Origin: Vibrio coralliilyticus ATCC BAA-450
GTDB taxonomy: Bacteria > Pseudomonadota > Gammaproteobacteria > Enterobacterales > Vibrionaceae
Direction: 5' to 3'
Length of the DNA stretch: 64,000 nucleotides
Assembly (NCBI RefSeq): GCF_000176135.1
Contig: NZ_ACZN01000014.1
Location: 1 to 64,000 of the forward strand
Shown here piece by piece: positions 37,347 to 45,230 of this stretch. The translations under genes were made by a program, and so were the position numbers. Under the pieces are notes generated by a model. The model did not search any database. It was not told where the DNA came from and saw only the letters and a program-made list of their open reading frames with translations. Positions within the stretch are counted from its first letter, which is position 1; each line of letters opens with the position of its first letter.

Positions 37347-37775
37347 ATGGAATTATGGTGGTCCATACCACTATCATTATGTCTAATATTGATAGTGAAA
37401 GAAGATTTTAAAAAAAGGAAAGCTCGAAACAATTATATTGTTCTAGTATTTATTTTTTCAATAATTAGCTTAAATTCCTCAGACGAGCTCACCAACCAGA
37501 TCATATTGACTGTAGTAATATTTATGACCTTCTTTTCTCTTTGGGCTATTCAAGTCATGGGGGCGGGCGACGTCAAACTGATCACAGCCTTGGCCTTAGG
37601 TATCAAACCTGAATTCGTTCTGCTTTACTTAATCGTTATTGGACTCTTAGGTGGTATACAAGCTCTGTATATGTGGTTTCATCCTGGATCGAAAAGGAAT
37701 CGCGGATTGCCTTTTACTCTTCCCATTAGTCTCAGTGGCTTTATCTTTTATTCATTGACACAACTGACGCACTAG
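37347..37775 (+). CDS. tadV: TadV/CpaA prepilin peptidase (A24 family)
   Basis: 142 residues with about five membrane helices. The two catalytic aspartates of type IV prepilin peptidases are visible: one in KEDFKKRKARN (near residue 17) and one in the GxGD motif as GAGDVKL. Short, without the N-methylase domain, as in TadV. It should process Flp, TadE and TadF, but its gene is 20 kb from the tad operon, alone between the hrpS-like gene and sctJ. No hrp-like box faces it. The tad operon itself lacks a tadV. Confidence 0.9.
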   Translation: MELWWSIPLSLCLILIVKEDFKKRKARNNYIVLVFIFSIISLNSSDELTNQIILTVVIFMTFFSLWAIQVMGAGDVKLITALALGIKPEFVLLYLIVIGLLGGIQALYMWFHPGSKRNRGLPFTLPISLSGFIFYSLTQLTH

Positions 37776-37794
37776 GCATATCTCCCTTCAGATA

Positions 37795-38559
37795 CTACTT
37801 CTTTTTCACTGGAAACTTAAATTCTCTAAGGTTCAGCTTTTTGGGCGTAAATACCCCTTTCTGGTACATTACAAAAAGCAAGGCTGAGACTGTAAGCAAT
37901 ATGATAAAAATCAGCGTAACGGTCACAACATCCCTCAAATAATAGTTTTGAGGTGATAACCAAAACGGTCCAAACTTTTGCATTTCAACAGGGGGTTCTG
38001 TTTTCTGGACAGGGACAAAAACGACGGACAGCTTGTTTTTGTTATCAATTAAGCCAGGGATACTCCCTGCCACAAGACGTTGAATACGATTTTTGATAAC
38101 GTCCGGGTCTAGCGTTGTTTGATGTTTGATAAACACTGATGCAGACGCTGGTGAAATCGGTTCGCCCGGCGCAATTTTTTCTGGTAAAACAACATGAACA
38201 CGTGCTAATACCACACCATCTATCTCGGATAACGTGTATTCTAACTCCTGTGATAACGCGTGGATGTATCGAGCTTGCTCTTCCAATGGTGTTGAAATAA
38301 CTCCGTCGTTTGGAAACATTGAGCCGAGTGAATCATGCGGGGCTTTTGGCAGTCCAGCAATACTCAGGACCCTCAATGCCTTCCCCATCTGATTTGAATT
38401 CACCAATATAGTCACGCCATTTTTGTCCATCCGTTTCTCAGCTGAAATGTTTTTATCAGAGAGCGCACTCAATACTGCGTTAGCATCTCTCTCCAAAAGG
38501 CCGGAGTTCAACTCAACTTGCTCACTGCAGCCAGTAAGCAAAACTAGTAAGATCCCCAT
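37795..38559 (-). CDS. sctJ: T3SS inner membrane ring lipoprotein SctJ (HrcJ/YscJ)
   Basis: About 254 residues from ATG 38559; an upstream GTG at 38613 is possible. Lipobox LLTGCSEQVEL, then the two ring-building motifs with hallmark segments RVLSIAGLPKAPHDSLGSMFP and QELEYTLSEIDGVVLARVHVVLPE. A C-terminal transmembrane helix (about 210-230) is followed by a basic tail. Follows sctI in the classical order. Confidence 0.94.
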   Translation of the reverse strand: MGILLVLLTGCSEQVELNSGLLERDANAVLSALSDKNISAEKRMDKNGVTILVNSNQMGKALRVLSIAGLPKAPHDSLGSMFPNDGVISTPLEEQARYIHALSQELEYTLSEIDGVVLARVHVVLPEKIAPGEPISPASASVFIKHQTTLDPDVIKNRIQRLVAGSIPGLIDNKNKLSVVFVPVQKTEPPVEMQKFGPFWLSPQNYYLRDVVTVTLIFIILLTVSALLFVMYQKGVFTPKKLNLREFKFPVKKK

Positions 38560-38575
38560 AAACACGCGAGTGAGC

Positions 38576-38923
38576 TCACTGAAGGCTCGTAAGCTTTTCA
38601 ACACTCTGTACACCTTTTGCGATGATTTTCGTTGCTAACATGGTGTGTGTGTAAAATTCGGACATCGACCTAGAAACATTCAATAAGTCCAGTGGATCTC
38701 TAGTGTTCACGACCTTTTGAATGGAATCGTCGAAACGCTGTCGATTTCGCCCTGCCGCCAGAACTTCGCGCACCATCGTCGTTTCTAGGGCAGTTGCATT
38801 AGGCAACAACTCAGTATTCCCATGCTCAATTCGTGCAGAAAACCAGTCGACATCCGTTGAATTTGGCTCATCTGTATGTGAAACTGCATTGGTCGACCAC
38901 TGCTCTGTAGGTTGAATTTTCAT
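38576..38923 (-). CDS. sctI: T3SS inner rod/adaptor protein SctI (HrpB/YscI)
   Basis: 115 residues. The C-terminal region DPLDLLNVSRSMSEFYTHTM and the last helix ending SVEKLTSLQ fit the YscI/HrpB family pattern. It lies directly before sctJ. SctI connects the export gate with the needle and helps the substrate switch. Confidence 0.82.
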   Translation of the reverse strand: MKIQPTEQWSTNAVSHTDEPNSTDVDWFSARIEHGNTELLPNATALETTMVREVLAAGRNRQRFDDSIQKVVNTRDPLDLLNVSRSMSEFYTHTMLATKIIAKGVQSVEKLTSLQ

Positions 38924-38932
38924 CGTTCCACC

Positions 38933-39154
38933 CTAAAAACTGATATTATCAGATTGCTTTATATTGGCGTTTAACGCTTTCGAGAGCGAATCGCTAGCGC
39001 TGTCTAGCATTGCTACCTTTGTGTCCACTAATATTTTCTTTTGATTAAACCCCATTAAGGTTTCAAAATTCTCCTGCATCGCTTTTATATCCGGCGATGC
39101 CCCATACACTCGTGCATATGGCATCTCCTGCAGCCGATTGAGCTGTAATGTCAT
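38933..39154 (-). CDS. small T3SS protein in the needle-gene position
   Basis: 73 residues, no signal peptide, helical C-terminal two thirds (MQENFETLMGFNQKKILVDT, then DSASDSLSKALNANIKQ). It precedes sctI by 9 bases, where sctF is found in many clusters (needle-rod-ring order). The sequence is not an obvious needle, lacking the usual aromatic N-terminal region. Rival candidates are at 17182 and 35829. Likely an exported component. Confidence 0.55.
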   Translation of the reverse strand: MTLQLNRLQEMPYARVYGASPDIKAMQENFETLMGFNQKKILVDTKVAMLDSASDSLSKALNANIKQSDNISF

Positions 39155-39215
39155 TTTTTAATTTCTCCTAGAGTTTATCTCATCTAAACACTGATAAGCT
39201 AAGTGAGTTCTTAGG

Positions 39216-39557
39216 TTAAGCGGATGCCGTATGGTCGTATATAGTGTTAGCAATCGCTTTACCAGAAAGGTCTCCGAGTAAACCGCCGATAAAGCCACCC
39301 ATTGCTGTACCTGCACCAGGGAACAGAAACGAACCAATCGCTGATCCCAAAGCGATACCTCCCGCTGTGCCGATCACAGAGCCCGTTTTGGTCGCCGCAG
39401 ACTTTGTGTCTCCCGAAGATAAATCTTCTGCCGCTTCGACCATGTCAGCGGCCATCGCCGCTTTATGCATACCCGATGTGCTTTTGATACCCGTGGTACC
39501 CGACTGAAAAGATTTGTCAAAGATATTGGTTAGCAAGTGGTTATTCTGTATATGCAT
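39216..39557 (-). CDS. small glycine-zipper protein, first gene of the sctI-sctJ operon
   Basis: 113 residues. The C-terminal half contains a hydrophobic stretch rich in regularly spaced Gly and Ala (GGIALGSAIGSFLFPGAGTA, then FIGGLLGDLSG), a glycine zipper that could insert in membranes. The N-terminal half is polar, without a Sec signal. Under an hrp-like box and ahead of the small gene, sctI and sctJ. A pore-forming or translocator-like role is possible but not shown. Confidence 0.6.
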   Translation of the reverse strand: MHIQNNHLLTNIFDKSFQSGTTGIKSTSGMHKAAMAADMVEAAEDLSSGDTKSAATKTGSVIGTAGGIALGSAIGSFLFPGAGTAMGGFIGGLLGDLSGKAIANTIYDHTASA

Positions 39558-39588
39558 TATTCTCTACCTCTGCATTATGTGTATAGAG

Positions 39589-39616
39589 TGAGTGGGGCTT
39601 TGTTCAAGATAGTTCC
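39589..39616 (-). promoter_or_regulatory. HrpL-like ECF promoter for the sctI-sctJ operon
   Basis: Minus strand GGAACT, 15 bases, CCACTCA. Divergent from the box at 39661-39688. Confidence 0.78.
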
Positions 39617-39660
39617 AAACATTTATGACTCTCCGCGCAAGAACAATTTTTCGTGATTTG

Positions 39661-39688
39661 GGAACCATATGTCCCTACTAGCGACAGA
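39661..39688 (+). promoter_or_regulatory. HrpL-like ECF promoter for the genes at 39710 and 40238
   Basis: GGAACC, 15 bases, CGACAGA. The -10 is only 21 bases before the first ATG, so the transcript would have a very short leader if translation starts at 39710. Confidence 0.7.
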
Positions 39689-39696
39689 TTCTATGG

Positions 39697-39735
39697 AAAG
39701 ACATGAACAATGGGGCACAAAGACATGAACAATGG
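39697..39735 (+). repeat. short direct repeat at a translation start
   Basis: A 17-base segment (AAAGACATGAACAATGG) occurs at 39697-39713 and again at 39719-39735, period 22. It duplicates the start region and leaves two in-frame ATGs (39710 and 39725) for the next gene. Confidence 0.85.
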
Positions 39736-40204
39736 TATCCATCCTTCCGAAACAACGACATTGTGGGGCACACTGAGCAATCAAGTCGATGCCATCAACG
39801 ACAACCAAGCAGAATTGCACAAACGACAGGGGGAGCTAAATGATTTGATCAAGAAAGACACAAAATTGCTCACTGACCACACACAGGCCTTTACTAGTTG
39901 GAAGAACGATTCAAGCGGGTATGGATTAGCTACGAATGAGGAGTTAGCGACTGGTGAAGGCTTTGTAGGGTCTATCACAAAGGCATTTCGACCCTACAGT
40001 AGCGATATCAAAGCCTCTGAAATGGACGCACAACAGCAAAATATTCAGGTAATTCAAGAGCGCCTAGATGGTTATAAGGAAGAACTCAAAGCACTCTCTC
40101 AAACTCTGAATGATTCTTACAGCACCGAAAACGCTGTCCACACAGGCACAGGTGATGTCGTCAAGCACTATGGCGGCTATATGCACTCCCCCATTCACTT
40201 TTAA
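39710..40204 (+). CDS. unknown coiled-coil protein, T3SS-exported candidate
   Basis: 164 residues (or 159 from ATG 39725). Charged helical repeats at 20-60 (NDNQAELHKRQGELNDLIKK) and about 100-140 (QQQNIQVIQERLDGYKEEL) with a Gly/Ser-rich end. No signal peptide. Not recognised. It has its own hrp-like box and is followed 34 bases later by another small unknown gene. Could be a secreted tip or translocator-like protein, an effector or a chaperone. Confidence 0.65.
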   Translation: MGHKDMNNGIHPSETTTLWGTLSNQVDAINDNQAELHKRQGELNDLIKKDTKLLTDHTQAFTSWKNDSSGYGLATNEELATGEGFVGSITKAFRPYSSDIKASEMDAQQQNIQVIQERLDGYKEELKALSQTLNDSYSTENAVHTGTGDVVKHYGGYMHSPIHF

Positions 40205-40237
40205 ACAACATTAACCCTATTTTGAGGAAAACATATT

Positions 40238-40603
40238 ATGCAAGTTACTAACCCAAACACCACCAATTTACCTAGCGACTTTAACCATCGATTTGATGTT
40301 CCAAAGAGCAACGATAGTGCCGATGGAAAAAATGAAAAAAAAGAAAAGGAGCAGTCAAAAGATGTTAATTCGTCTATAGACATCGATAGTTACGAACACC
40401 AAATGAGTGCGTTTCAGGGCGAGAAGCTGAGTCACGCATTGGCTACGGCACGGCAAGAGACTGACGATTTTATTGTAAAGAGCATACAGGACAGGAATAA
40501 ACACACGACAGATACCATAGCGGCGATCCTCAACGGTGTTCAAGATACAGGAAACAAGCTCAACAATGCAGGGACTCAAATCGCTAAGGGTATCAATTTC
40601 TAA
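40238..40603 (+). CDS. unknown small polar protein, T3SS-exported candidate
   Basis: 121 residues. The first 50 are Asn/Ser/Thr/Lys-rich and look disordered, as in T3SS substrates. The rest is helical, ending in an Asn/Gly/Ala amphipathic segment (NKLNNAGTQIAKGINF) similar in flavour to the end of the pilin-like protein at 35829. Second gene of the unit driven from 39661, followed by an 11-bp hairpin. Function unknown. Confidence 0.62.
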   Translation: MQVTNPNTTNLPSDFNHRFDVPKSNDSADGKNEKKEKEQSKDVNSSIDIDSYEHQMSAFQGEKLSHALATARQETDDFIVKSIQDRNKHTTDTIAAILNGVQDTGNKLNNAGTQIAKGINF

Positions 40604-40628
40604 CTGAGAATGCCTAGGTAGTGTGATT

Positions 40629-40663
40629 CGCAGACATCCTTTCAACTGTACTGGATGTCTGCG
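40629..40663. terminator. hairpin after the small T3SS gene
   Basis: Perfect 11-bp inverted repeat (CGCAGACATCC / GGATGTCTGCG) with a 13-base loop, 26 bases after the stop. No T-tract. It marks the right border of the T3SS region. Confidence 0.6.
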
Positions 40664-40748
40664 AAGAGGGAAACTTAGCAAAGACTATAGTGGCGAAGAT
40701 GTATGAGGATTGTGAAAATTCAGGCCTCGTATGTTGATGTATTTCTAG

Positions 40749-41043
40749 GCCAACGTTACTTACGTCGGGATTGGCACCCACTTTAGTGTTGAGTCGGGCG
40801 GACAAAGTGTTGAATGGCAATTAATCGAAGCGTCGCTGACGGATCTCAATTCGCTGCTTTTAGCAGGTGGATGCCAGCGTGTCAGTCACCCAGTTAAAAG
40901 CGTTCTCATCGAGTGCGCAGTTCGCCCGAAAGCGAGTGAAAGGGCGTAACTTCAGTTACGAATTTGGGCGATTACCCAAATCCGTGCAGCAAGCGCTCGA
41001 TGATGCGGTGTGCCAGGTCCTAGACGCGTATCACGAAGACTGA
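40749..41043 (+). pseudogene. frameshifted gene remnant
   Basis: Two plus-strand stretches read like protein in adjacent frames: first NVTYVGIGTHFSVESGGQ to about NSLLLAG (40752-40866), then DASVSVTQLKAFSSSAQF to QALDDAVCQVLDAYHED with a stop at 41041-41043. A shift near 40867 would join them. No start is visible and the upstream frame has a stop, so this looks like the 3' remnant of a decayed gene at the edge of the T3SS region. Family not recognised. Confidence 0.45.
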
Positions 41044-42665
41044 TCGCCTTTTGGGATCACCAATACCGGGCAGCGAGCCTGCTCGGTCACCTCTTGAGTC
41101 ACTGAAAATGATAACGCGCGTTGGATGAAGGAAGCATGACTGTGCTTGACCATTACGAGCAACTGCGCATCTAGTGCCTCACCCCGGCGGATAATCGTTT
41201 TCGCCACTTGCATGGGCAGCACATCCGAAATGGCTTCGCTCATGACATCAAATCCGCGTTCACTCAGCTTTTGAAGATAGTGCTTGAGCTGCCCCATCTC
41301 CTGAACGGGCGTTTCTCTTACCCCCTCCCCTTCTACCCCTTCGACAACATTCACAGTCACCAATAGCAGTCGATGATTCTGGGGCTGAAGAAATTGATGC
41401 GCATAATCCACAGCCAGTGTGTCAGACGGACTGCCATCCATCAAAATCATTACCGGACGGCGAGGCGCTGCAACTGTCGCTCTTAGGGGCGGCAAAGGAT
41501 GGCTGATTTGTGGCTTGGGTAGTTTAGCCCTGGAAATGATCGCACACGCAATCAAGGCAAAGACGGCCGCCAACGAGAAGCTGTAGGCCGAGCCATAGTG
41601 TTCGCCGATGTGTGTGATTAAGATCGGGGCAATGGCTCCCCCTAACCAGCGAACAAAGTTGTACGCGGCAGAGGCGATAGACGTGGAAGTTGGGTGGGTT
41701 TCGATGGCTAATTCTGTAAACAGCGTATTCACTACTCCAAACAATGCGCCAGACACGATGATGGCAATCACCAGCGGGGTTTTGTCAAAGTGGGCGGGCG
41801 CGGCAAAGTAACCCATAATGAGCATCAGAACCACGAGTACCCACTGACACCGGATGATAATCGAAACTGGGTGCAGTCGGCTTTGCCATCTTGGGGTAAT
41901 GAGCGTTGAAGTGATGGCCAGTGCCAATCCCCATCCAAAAAAGACCGCCCCGATCTCCAGTACCCCTAACTGAAGAACAAACGGGGAATACGCGAGTATG
42001 GCGAAAAAGACGAAGTTGTAGAAAAACGCACTAAGGCTGATCAGACGAAGTTTGGGCTGCTTCAGTGCCTGAAAGGGCGCCGCTAAGGAGTGACGCTGTT
42101 GGCGCTGCACGGGCGTGGCCGGCACAAAATACGCGATGGAGACAAAACCTATCAACATCAGGAGGGCCGTCCCCCAGAAGGGATAGCGCCAAGAGCCCTG
42201 CCCCAGTAATGCACCGACCAACGGGCCGATGGCGATGCCCACCCCCAACGCGGCTTCATAAAGACGAACCGATTCTTTGCCTTTCTTTTGTGACAATGTC
42301 ACTATTAAGGTCAACGCTGTTGCGACAAACAACGCATTACCTAAGCCCCATCCGCTTCGGTAGCCCACTAACTGACCTACGGTGTTTGAGTTGCCTGAGC
42401 CGAGTGCGAAGAGTGCCACGACGAAAGCCCCAAGCATGATGGTGTTTTTCAACCCAATGCGCGTGGCGGCGATATCGGTGATTAACATCATCACCGCAGT
42501 GATCAAAAAATAGCTCGTGAATAAGAGTGAGACTTCACTGGGCGTCGCATTCAGACCATCTGCGATGGCCACCAAAATGGGATCGACCAAACCGATCCCC
42601 ATAAAACCTACCGTTGAGGCAAAGACAACCGCATTAATGGCGGCGCGAGATTGAGTCATGGCCAT
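41031..42665 (-). CDS. MFS transporter fused to a universal stress protein domain
   Basis: 544 residues. The first 390 form a 12-helix major facilitator of the drug:proton antiporter type (motif A-like DIAATRIGLKNTIM after helix 2; WGLGNALFVATALTLIV). From about residue 405 a UspA fold follows (RRPVMILMDGSPSDTLAVDYA, LLVMVKHSHASF, TEQARCPVLVIP). The Usp ATP-binding G-2x-G-9x-G(S/T) motif is not intact as far as I can see, so regulatory rather than nucleotide-binding use is possible. Starts 27 bases after the aromatic amino acid permease gene, so probably one operon. Confidence 0.85.
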   Translation of the reverse strand: MAMTQSRAAINAVVFASTVGFMGIGLVDPILVAIADGLNATPSEVSLLFTSYFLITAVMMLITDIAATRIGLKNTIMLGAFVVALFALGSGNSNTVGQLVGYRSGWGLGNALFVATALTLIVTLSQKKGKESVRLYEAALGVGIAIGPLVGALLGQGSWRYPFWGTALLMLIGFVSIAYFVPATPVQRQQRHSLAAPFQALKQPKLRLISLSAFFYNFVFFAILAYSPFVLQLGVLEIGAVFFGWGLALAITSTLITPRWQSRLHPVSIIIRCQWVLVVLMLIMGYFAAPAHFDKTPLVIAIIVSGALFGVVNTLFTELAIETHPTSTSIASAAYNFVRWLGGAIAPILITHIGEHYGSAYSFSLAAVFALIACAIISRAKLPKPQISHPLPPLRATVAAPRRPVMILMDGSPSDTLAVDYAHQFLQPQNHRLLLVTVNVVEGVEGEGVRETPVQEMGQLKHYLQKLSERGFDVMSEAISDVLPMQVAKTIIRRGEALDAQLLVMVKHSHASFIQRALSFSVTQEVTEQARCPVLVIPKGDQSS

Positions 42666-42692
42666 GATTGCTCTCCCAGGGAAAGTAAGACT

Positions 42693-43892
42693 TCAGAAAA
42701 TGGAATAGACAAAAAAACAGACGGTCATTAGCAGCCAATAGAGGGCGATGAGGGCACTCGATATCCACCCCACTCGGCGTCGTTGCCAATGTAGCCAAGG
42801 GATGAGGAGACACCATATCGCGCCAAAAATGACAGCAACAAATCCAATGGCAACCAGAAACCCGTGGGGGAAAACGTACGAAAACACCATGGGAGGGATG
42901 AAGGCAATGAGCCCTGACTGGAGGAATGCTCGCCCACTCACGTTTATCTGATCAGACAATAAGTAATCGTAGAGGCCTTTGGATACCCCGTAGATGGGAG
43001 GAACTAAGAGAGCAACCAACCAAACGATTAAAAACGCTTTTGTTAACCCACTCATAGAGAAGACTTGATACAGCACATCGAAAGAACTGACGTCCAAGGC
43101 CAACTGACTGAGCACCGATTGTTGGTCAAACAAACTCAAAAATATGCCTAGCCATATGGCATAACCAATCACAATGAAGATGACGCCAAGACGTAGTGAT
43201 GCGATTACCCCTTTCCGCTTTCTCCCTTGGTCATGCAGGACTCTCAGTGCGGGCATCATGGGTTGGAAACCAAAACAATTCGCAAAGAAGATGGGCAACA
43301 AAGGAAGAGCGACTCTCGGATCGTCCAGCATGCCCATCGCATCCTCTGCAAATAGGTTCTGGACGTGCAATTGCGGGAATAAGGTAACAATTAGGCTGAC
43401 AAAAATGATCAGCAATAGCACGTTGCAGATTAGGACAACAGCCGACATGCATCGGATACCCAGAGCCATCATCACAAAACAGATGACGCCGATGATAATA
43501 GTAACCACGCCATGAGGAAGGTGGAATGGCAACAAAGACACAGTCAGCTCACTGATGACCGAGAAATACGCGTACAACAAGACAAACAGAGATAGGATGA
43601 TGATGGCATCGACCCACTTTCGACCGTAGGCGCCGACTTCTTTTTCTAGGATTTGGCGCATTCCATCGGAAACCCTGTGATAGCTTGAAATTTCCAAGTA
43701 CTTGACGCTGGCTGTATAACTTACGGCTAAGGTGACGAGTAAAATGATGATGACGCCGGAGGTCCAAGCGGTGACGCTCAAGACCGGTAAGATAATGAAG
43801 CCTAATCCAATGCATGAACCAAATACCACGGCGGCGCCAGAAACGGCTTTTTGAGTATTGGTACCGAGAGTGACACGATGAGAACGGCGCAT
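42693..43892 (-). CDS. aromatic amino acid transporter (HAAAP family, TyrP/TnaB/Mtr-like)
   Basis: 399 residues with about 11 membrane helices. The N-terminal block with GAAVVFGSCIGLGFIILPV matches the first helix of the hydroxy/aromatic amino acid permease family. The tryptophanase gene on the other side of the repeat array suggests tryptophan or tyrosine as substrate, as in the E. coli tnaA-tnaB pair, though here the genes are divergent. Substrate inferred. Confidence 0.82.
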   Translation of the reverse strand: MRRSHRVTLGTNTQKAVSGAAVVFGSCIGLGFIILPVLSVTAWTSGVIIILLVTLAVSYTASVKYLEISSYHRVSDGMRQILEKEVGAYGRKWVDAIIILSLFVLLYAYFSVISELTVSLLPFHLPHGVVTIIIGVICFVMMALGIRCMSAVVLICNVLLLIIFVSLIVTLFPQLHVQNLFAEDAMGMLDDPRVALPLLPIFFANCFGFQPMMPALRVLHDQGRKRKGVIASLRLGVIFIVIGYAIWLGIFLSLFDQQSVLSQLALDVSSFDVLYQVFSMSGLTKAFLIVWLVALLVPPIYGVSKGLYDYLLSDQINVSGRAFLQSGLIAFIPPMVFSYVFPHGFLVAIGFVAVIFGAIWCLLIPWLHWQRRRVGWISSALIALYWLLMTVCFFVYSIF

Positions 43893-44063
43893 CTTAGGTT
43901 CCTCTGCGTATTGTTAAGGGTATCGCCCAACGTCGGTGGTGGGTGACCTAGAGGACAATCATCGTGATTGATGTATGGGGAGCAATGCCAGTTATTGATA
44001 TTTATTAAGCAACATTAGTGACGGGCATCGTACACACTTCTTCCCTGTATACTCCCATGAAAT
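43893..44063. other. spacer between permease gene and repeat array
   Basis: 171 bases containing the upstream region of the permease gene. No promoter I can assign with confidence. Confidence 0.5.
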
Positions 44064-45077
44064 TTGTCAATGCTCAGGGTGAGCATGGCACGATGGAGTG
44101 CAGCCGATAAACGTTGGGCCAGTGTCCGTGTGGTACTCCGATGGGATTATGAGTTGTCAATGCTCAGGGTGAGCATGGCGCGATGGAGTGCAGCCGATGA
44201 GCGTTGGGTCAATGGGCGTTTGGCACTGCGCTGGGATTGTGAGTTGTCAATGCTCAGGGTGAGCATGGCGCGATGGAGTGCAGCGGATGAACGTTGGGCC
44301 AGTGTCCGTGTGGTACTCCGATGGGATTGTGAGTTGTCAATGCTCAGGGTGAGCATGGCACGATGGAGTGCAGCGGATGAACGTTGTGCGAGTGTGCGTT
44401 TGGCACTGCGCTGGGATTGTGAGTTGTCAATGCTCAGGGTGAGCATGGCACGATGGAGTGCAGCCGATGAACGTTGTGCGAGTGTGCGTTTGGCACTGCG
44501 CTGGGATTGTGAGTTGTCAATGCTCAGGGTGAGCATGGCACGATGGAGTGCAGCCGATGAACGTTGGGCCAGTGTCCGTGTGGTACTCCGATGGGATTGT
44601 GAGTTGTCAATGCTCAGGGTGAGCATGGCACGATGGAGTGCAGCCGATGAGCGTTGGGTCAATGGGCGTTTGGCACTGCGCTGGGATTGTGAGTTGTCAA
44701 TGCTCAGGGTGAGCATGGCGCGATGGAGTGCAGCGGATGAACGTTGTGCGAGTGTCCGTGTGGTACTCCGATGGGATTGTGAGTTGTCAATGCTCAGGGT
44801 GAGCATGGCACGATGAAGTGAAGCCGATGAATGTTGTGCGAGTGTCCGTGTGGCACTGCGCTGGGATTGTGAGTTGTCAATGCTCAGGGTGAGCATGGCA
44901 CGATGGAGTGCAGCCGATGAACGTTGTGCGAGTGTCCGTGTGGTATTCCGCTGGGATTGTGAGTTGTCAATGCTCAGGGTGAGCATGGCACGATGGAGTG
45001 CAGCCGATGAACGTTGGGCCAGTGTCCGTGTGGTACTCCGATGGGATTATGAGTTGTCAATGCTCAGGGTGAGCATT
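44064..45077. repeat. array of 90-bp tandem repeats with a 17-bp dyad in each
   Basis: Eleven full 90-bp periods with a twelfth partial copy. The anchor TGCTCAGGGT begins at 44071 and recurs every 90 bases to 45061. Each copy holds the perfect dyad ATGCTCA-GGG-TGAGCAT, twelve in all. Differences are few and patterned (two alternative versions of the middle third), so copies have been homogenised. Reading frames cross the array on both strands because 90 is a multiple of 3. The plus frame has three Trp per unit but is broken in the ninth unit by TGG to TGA. It lies between a permease and tryptophanase and could be a regulatory array or a VNTR. Confidence 0.95.
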
Positions 45078-45230
45078 GAGCGATGATGAGGGTTTTAATG
45101 TCTAATAAATCATAATGAATCGTGCTGTATAAGAGGCTGGCGTACGATGCCTGAAAGGTTGTTTAATTCGTAACTCGGAGTGGTCATTGACTAGAGACGA
45201 TGACACTCCACTACTGTTAGGAGTACTGTT
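45078..45230. other. leader region of the tryptophanase gene
   Basis: 153 bases between the repeat array and tnaA. Two very short ATG-started frames (MSNKS, MNRAV) occur, but neither has the critical Trp or length of a TnaC leader peptide. TAGGAG seven bases before the ATG is the tnaA ribosome site. Confidence 0.5.

Noticed and set aside
44064..45077. CRISPR array
   Set aside because: The units are contiguous 90-bp tandem copies with no unique spacers, and no cas genes are present.
44064..45086. Long reading frames on both strands through the 90-bp repeat array
   Set aside because: They exist because the unit is a multiple of three. They are low-complexity, open on both strands, interrupted by a stop in one unit, and lack a convincing ribosome site.
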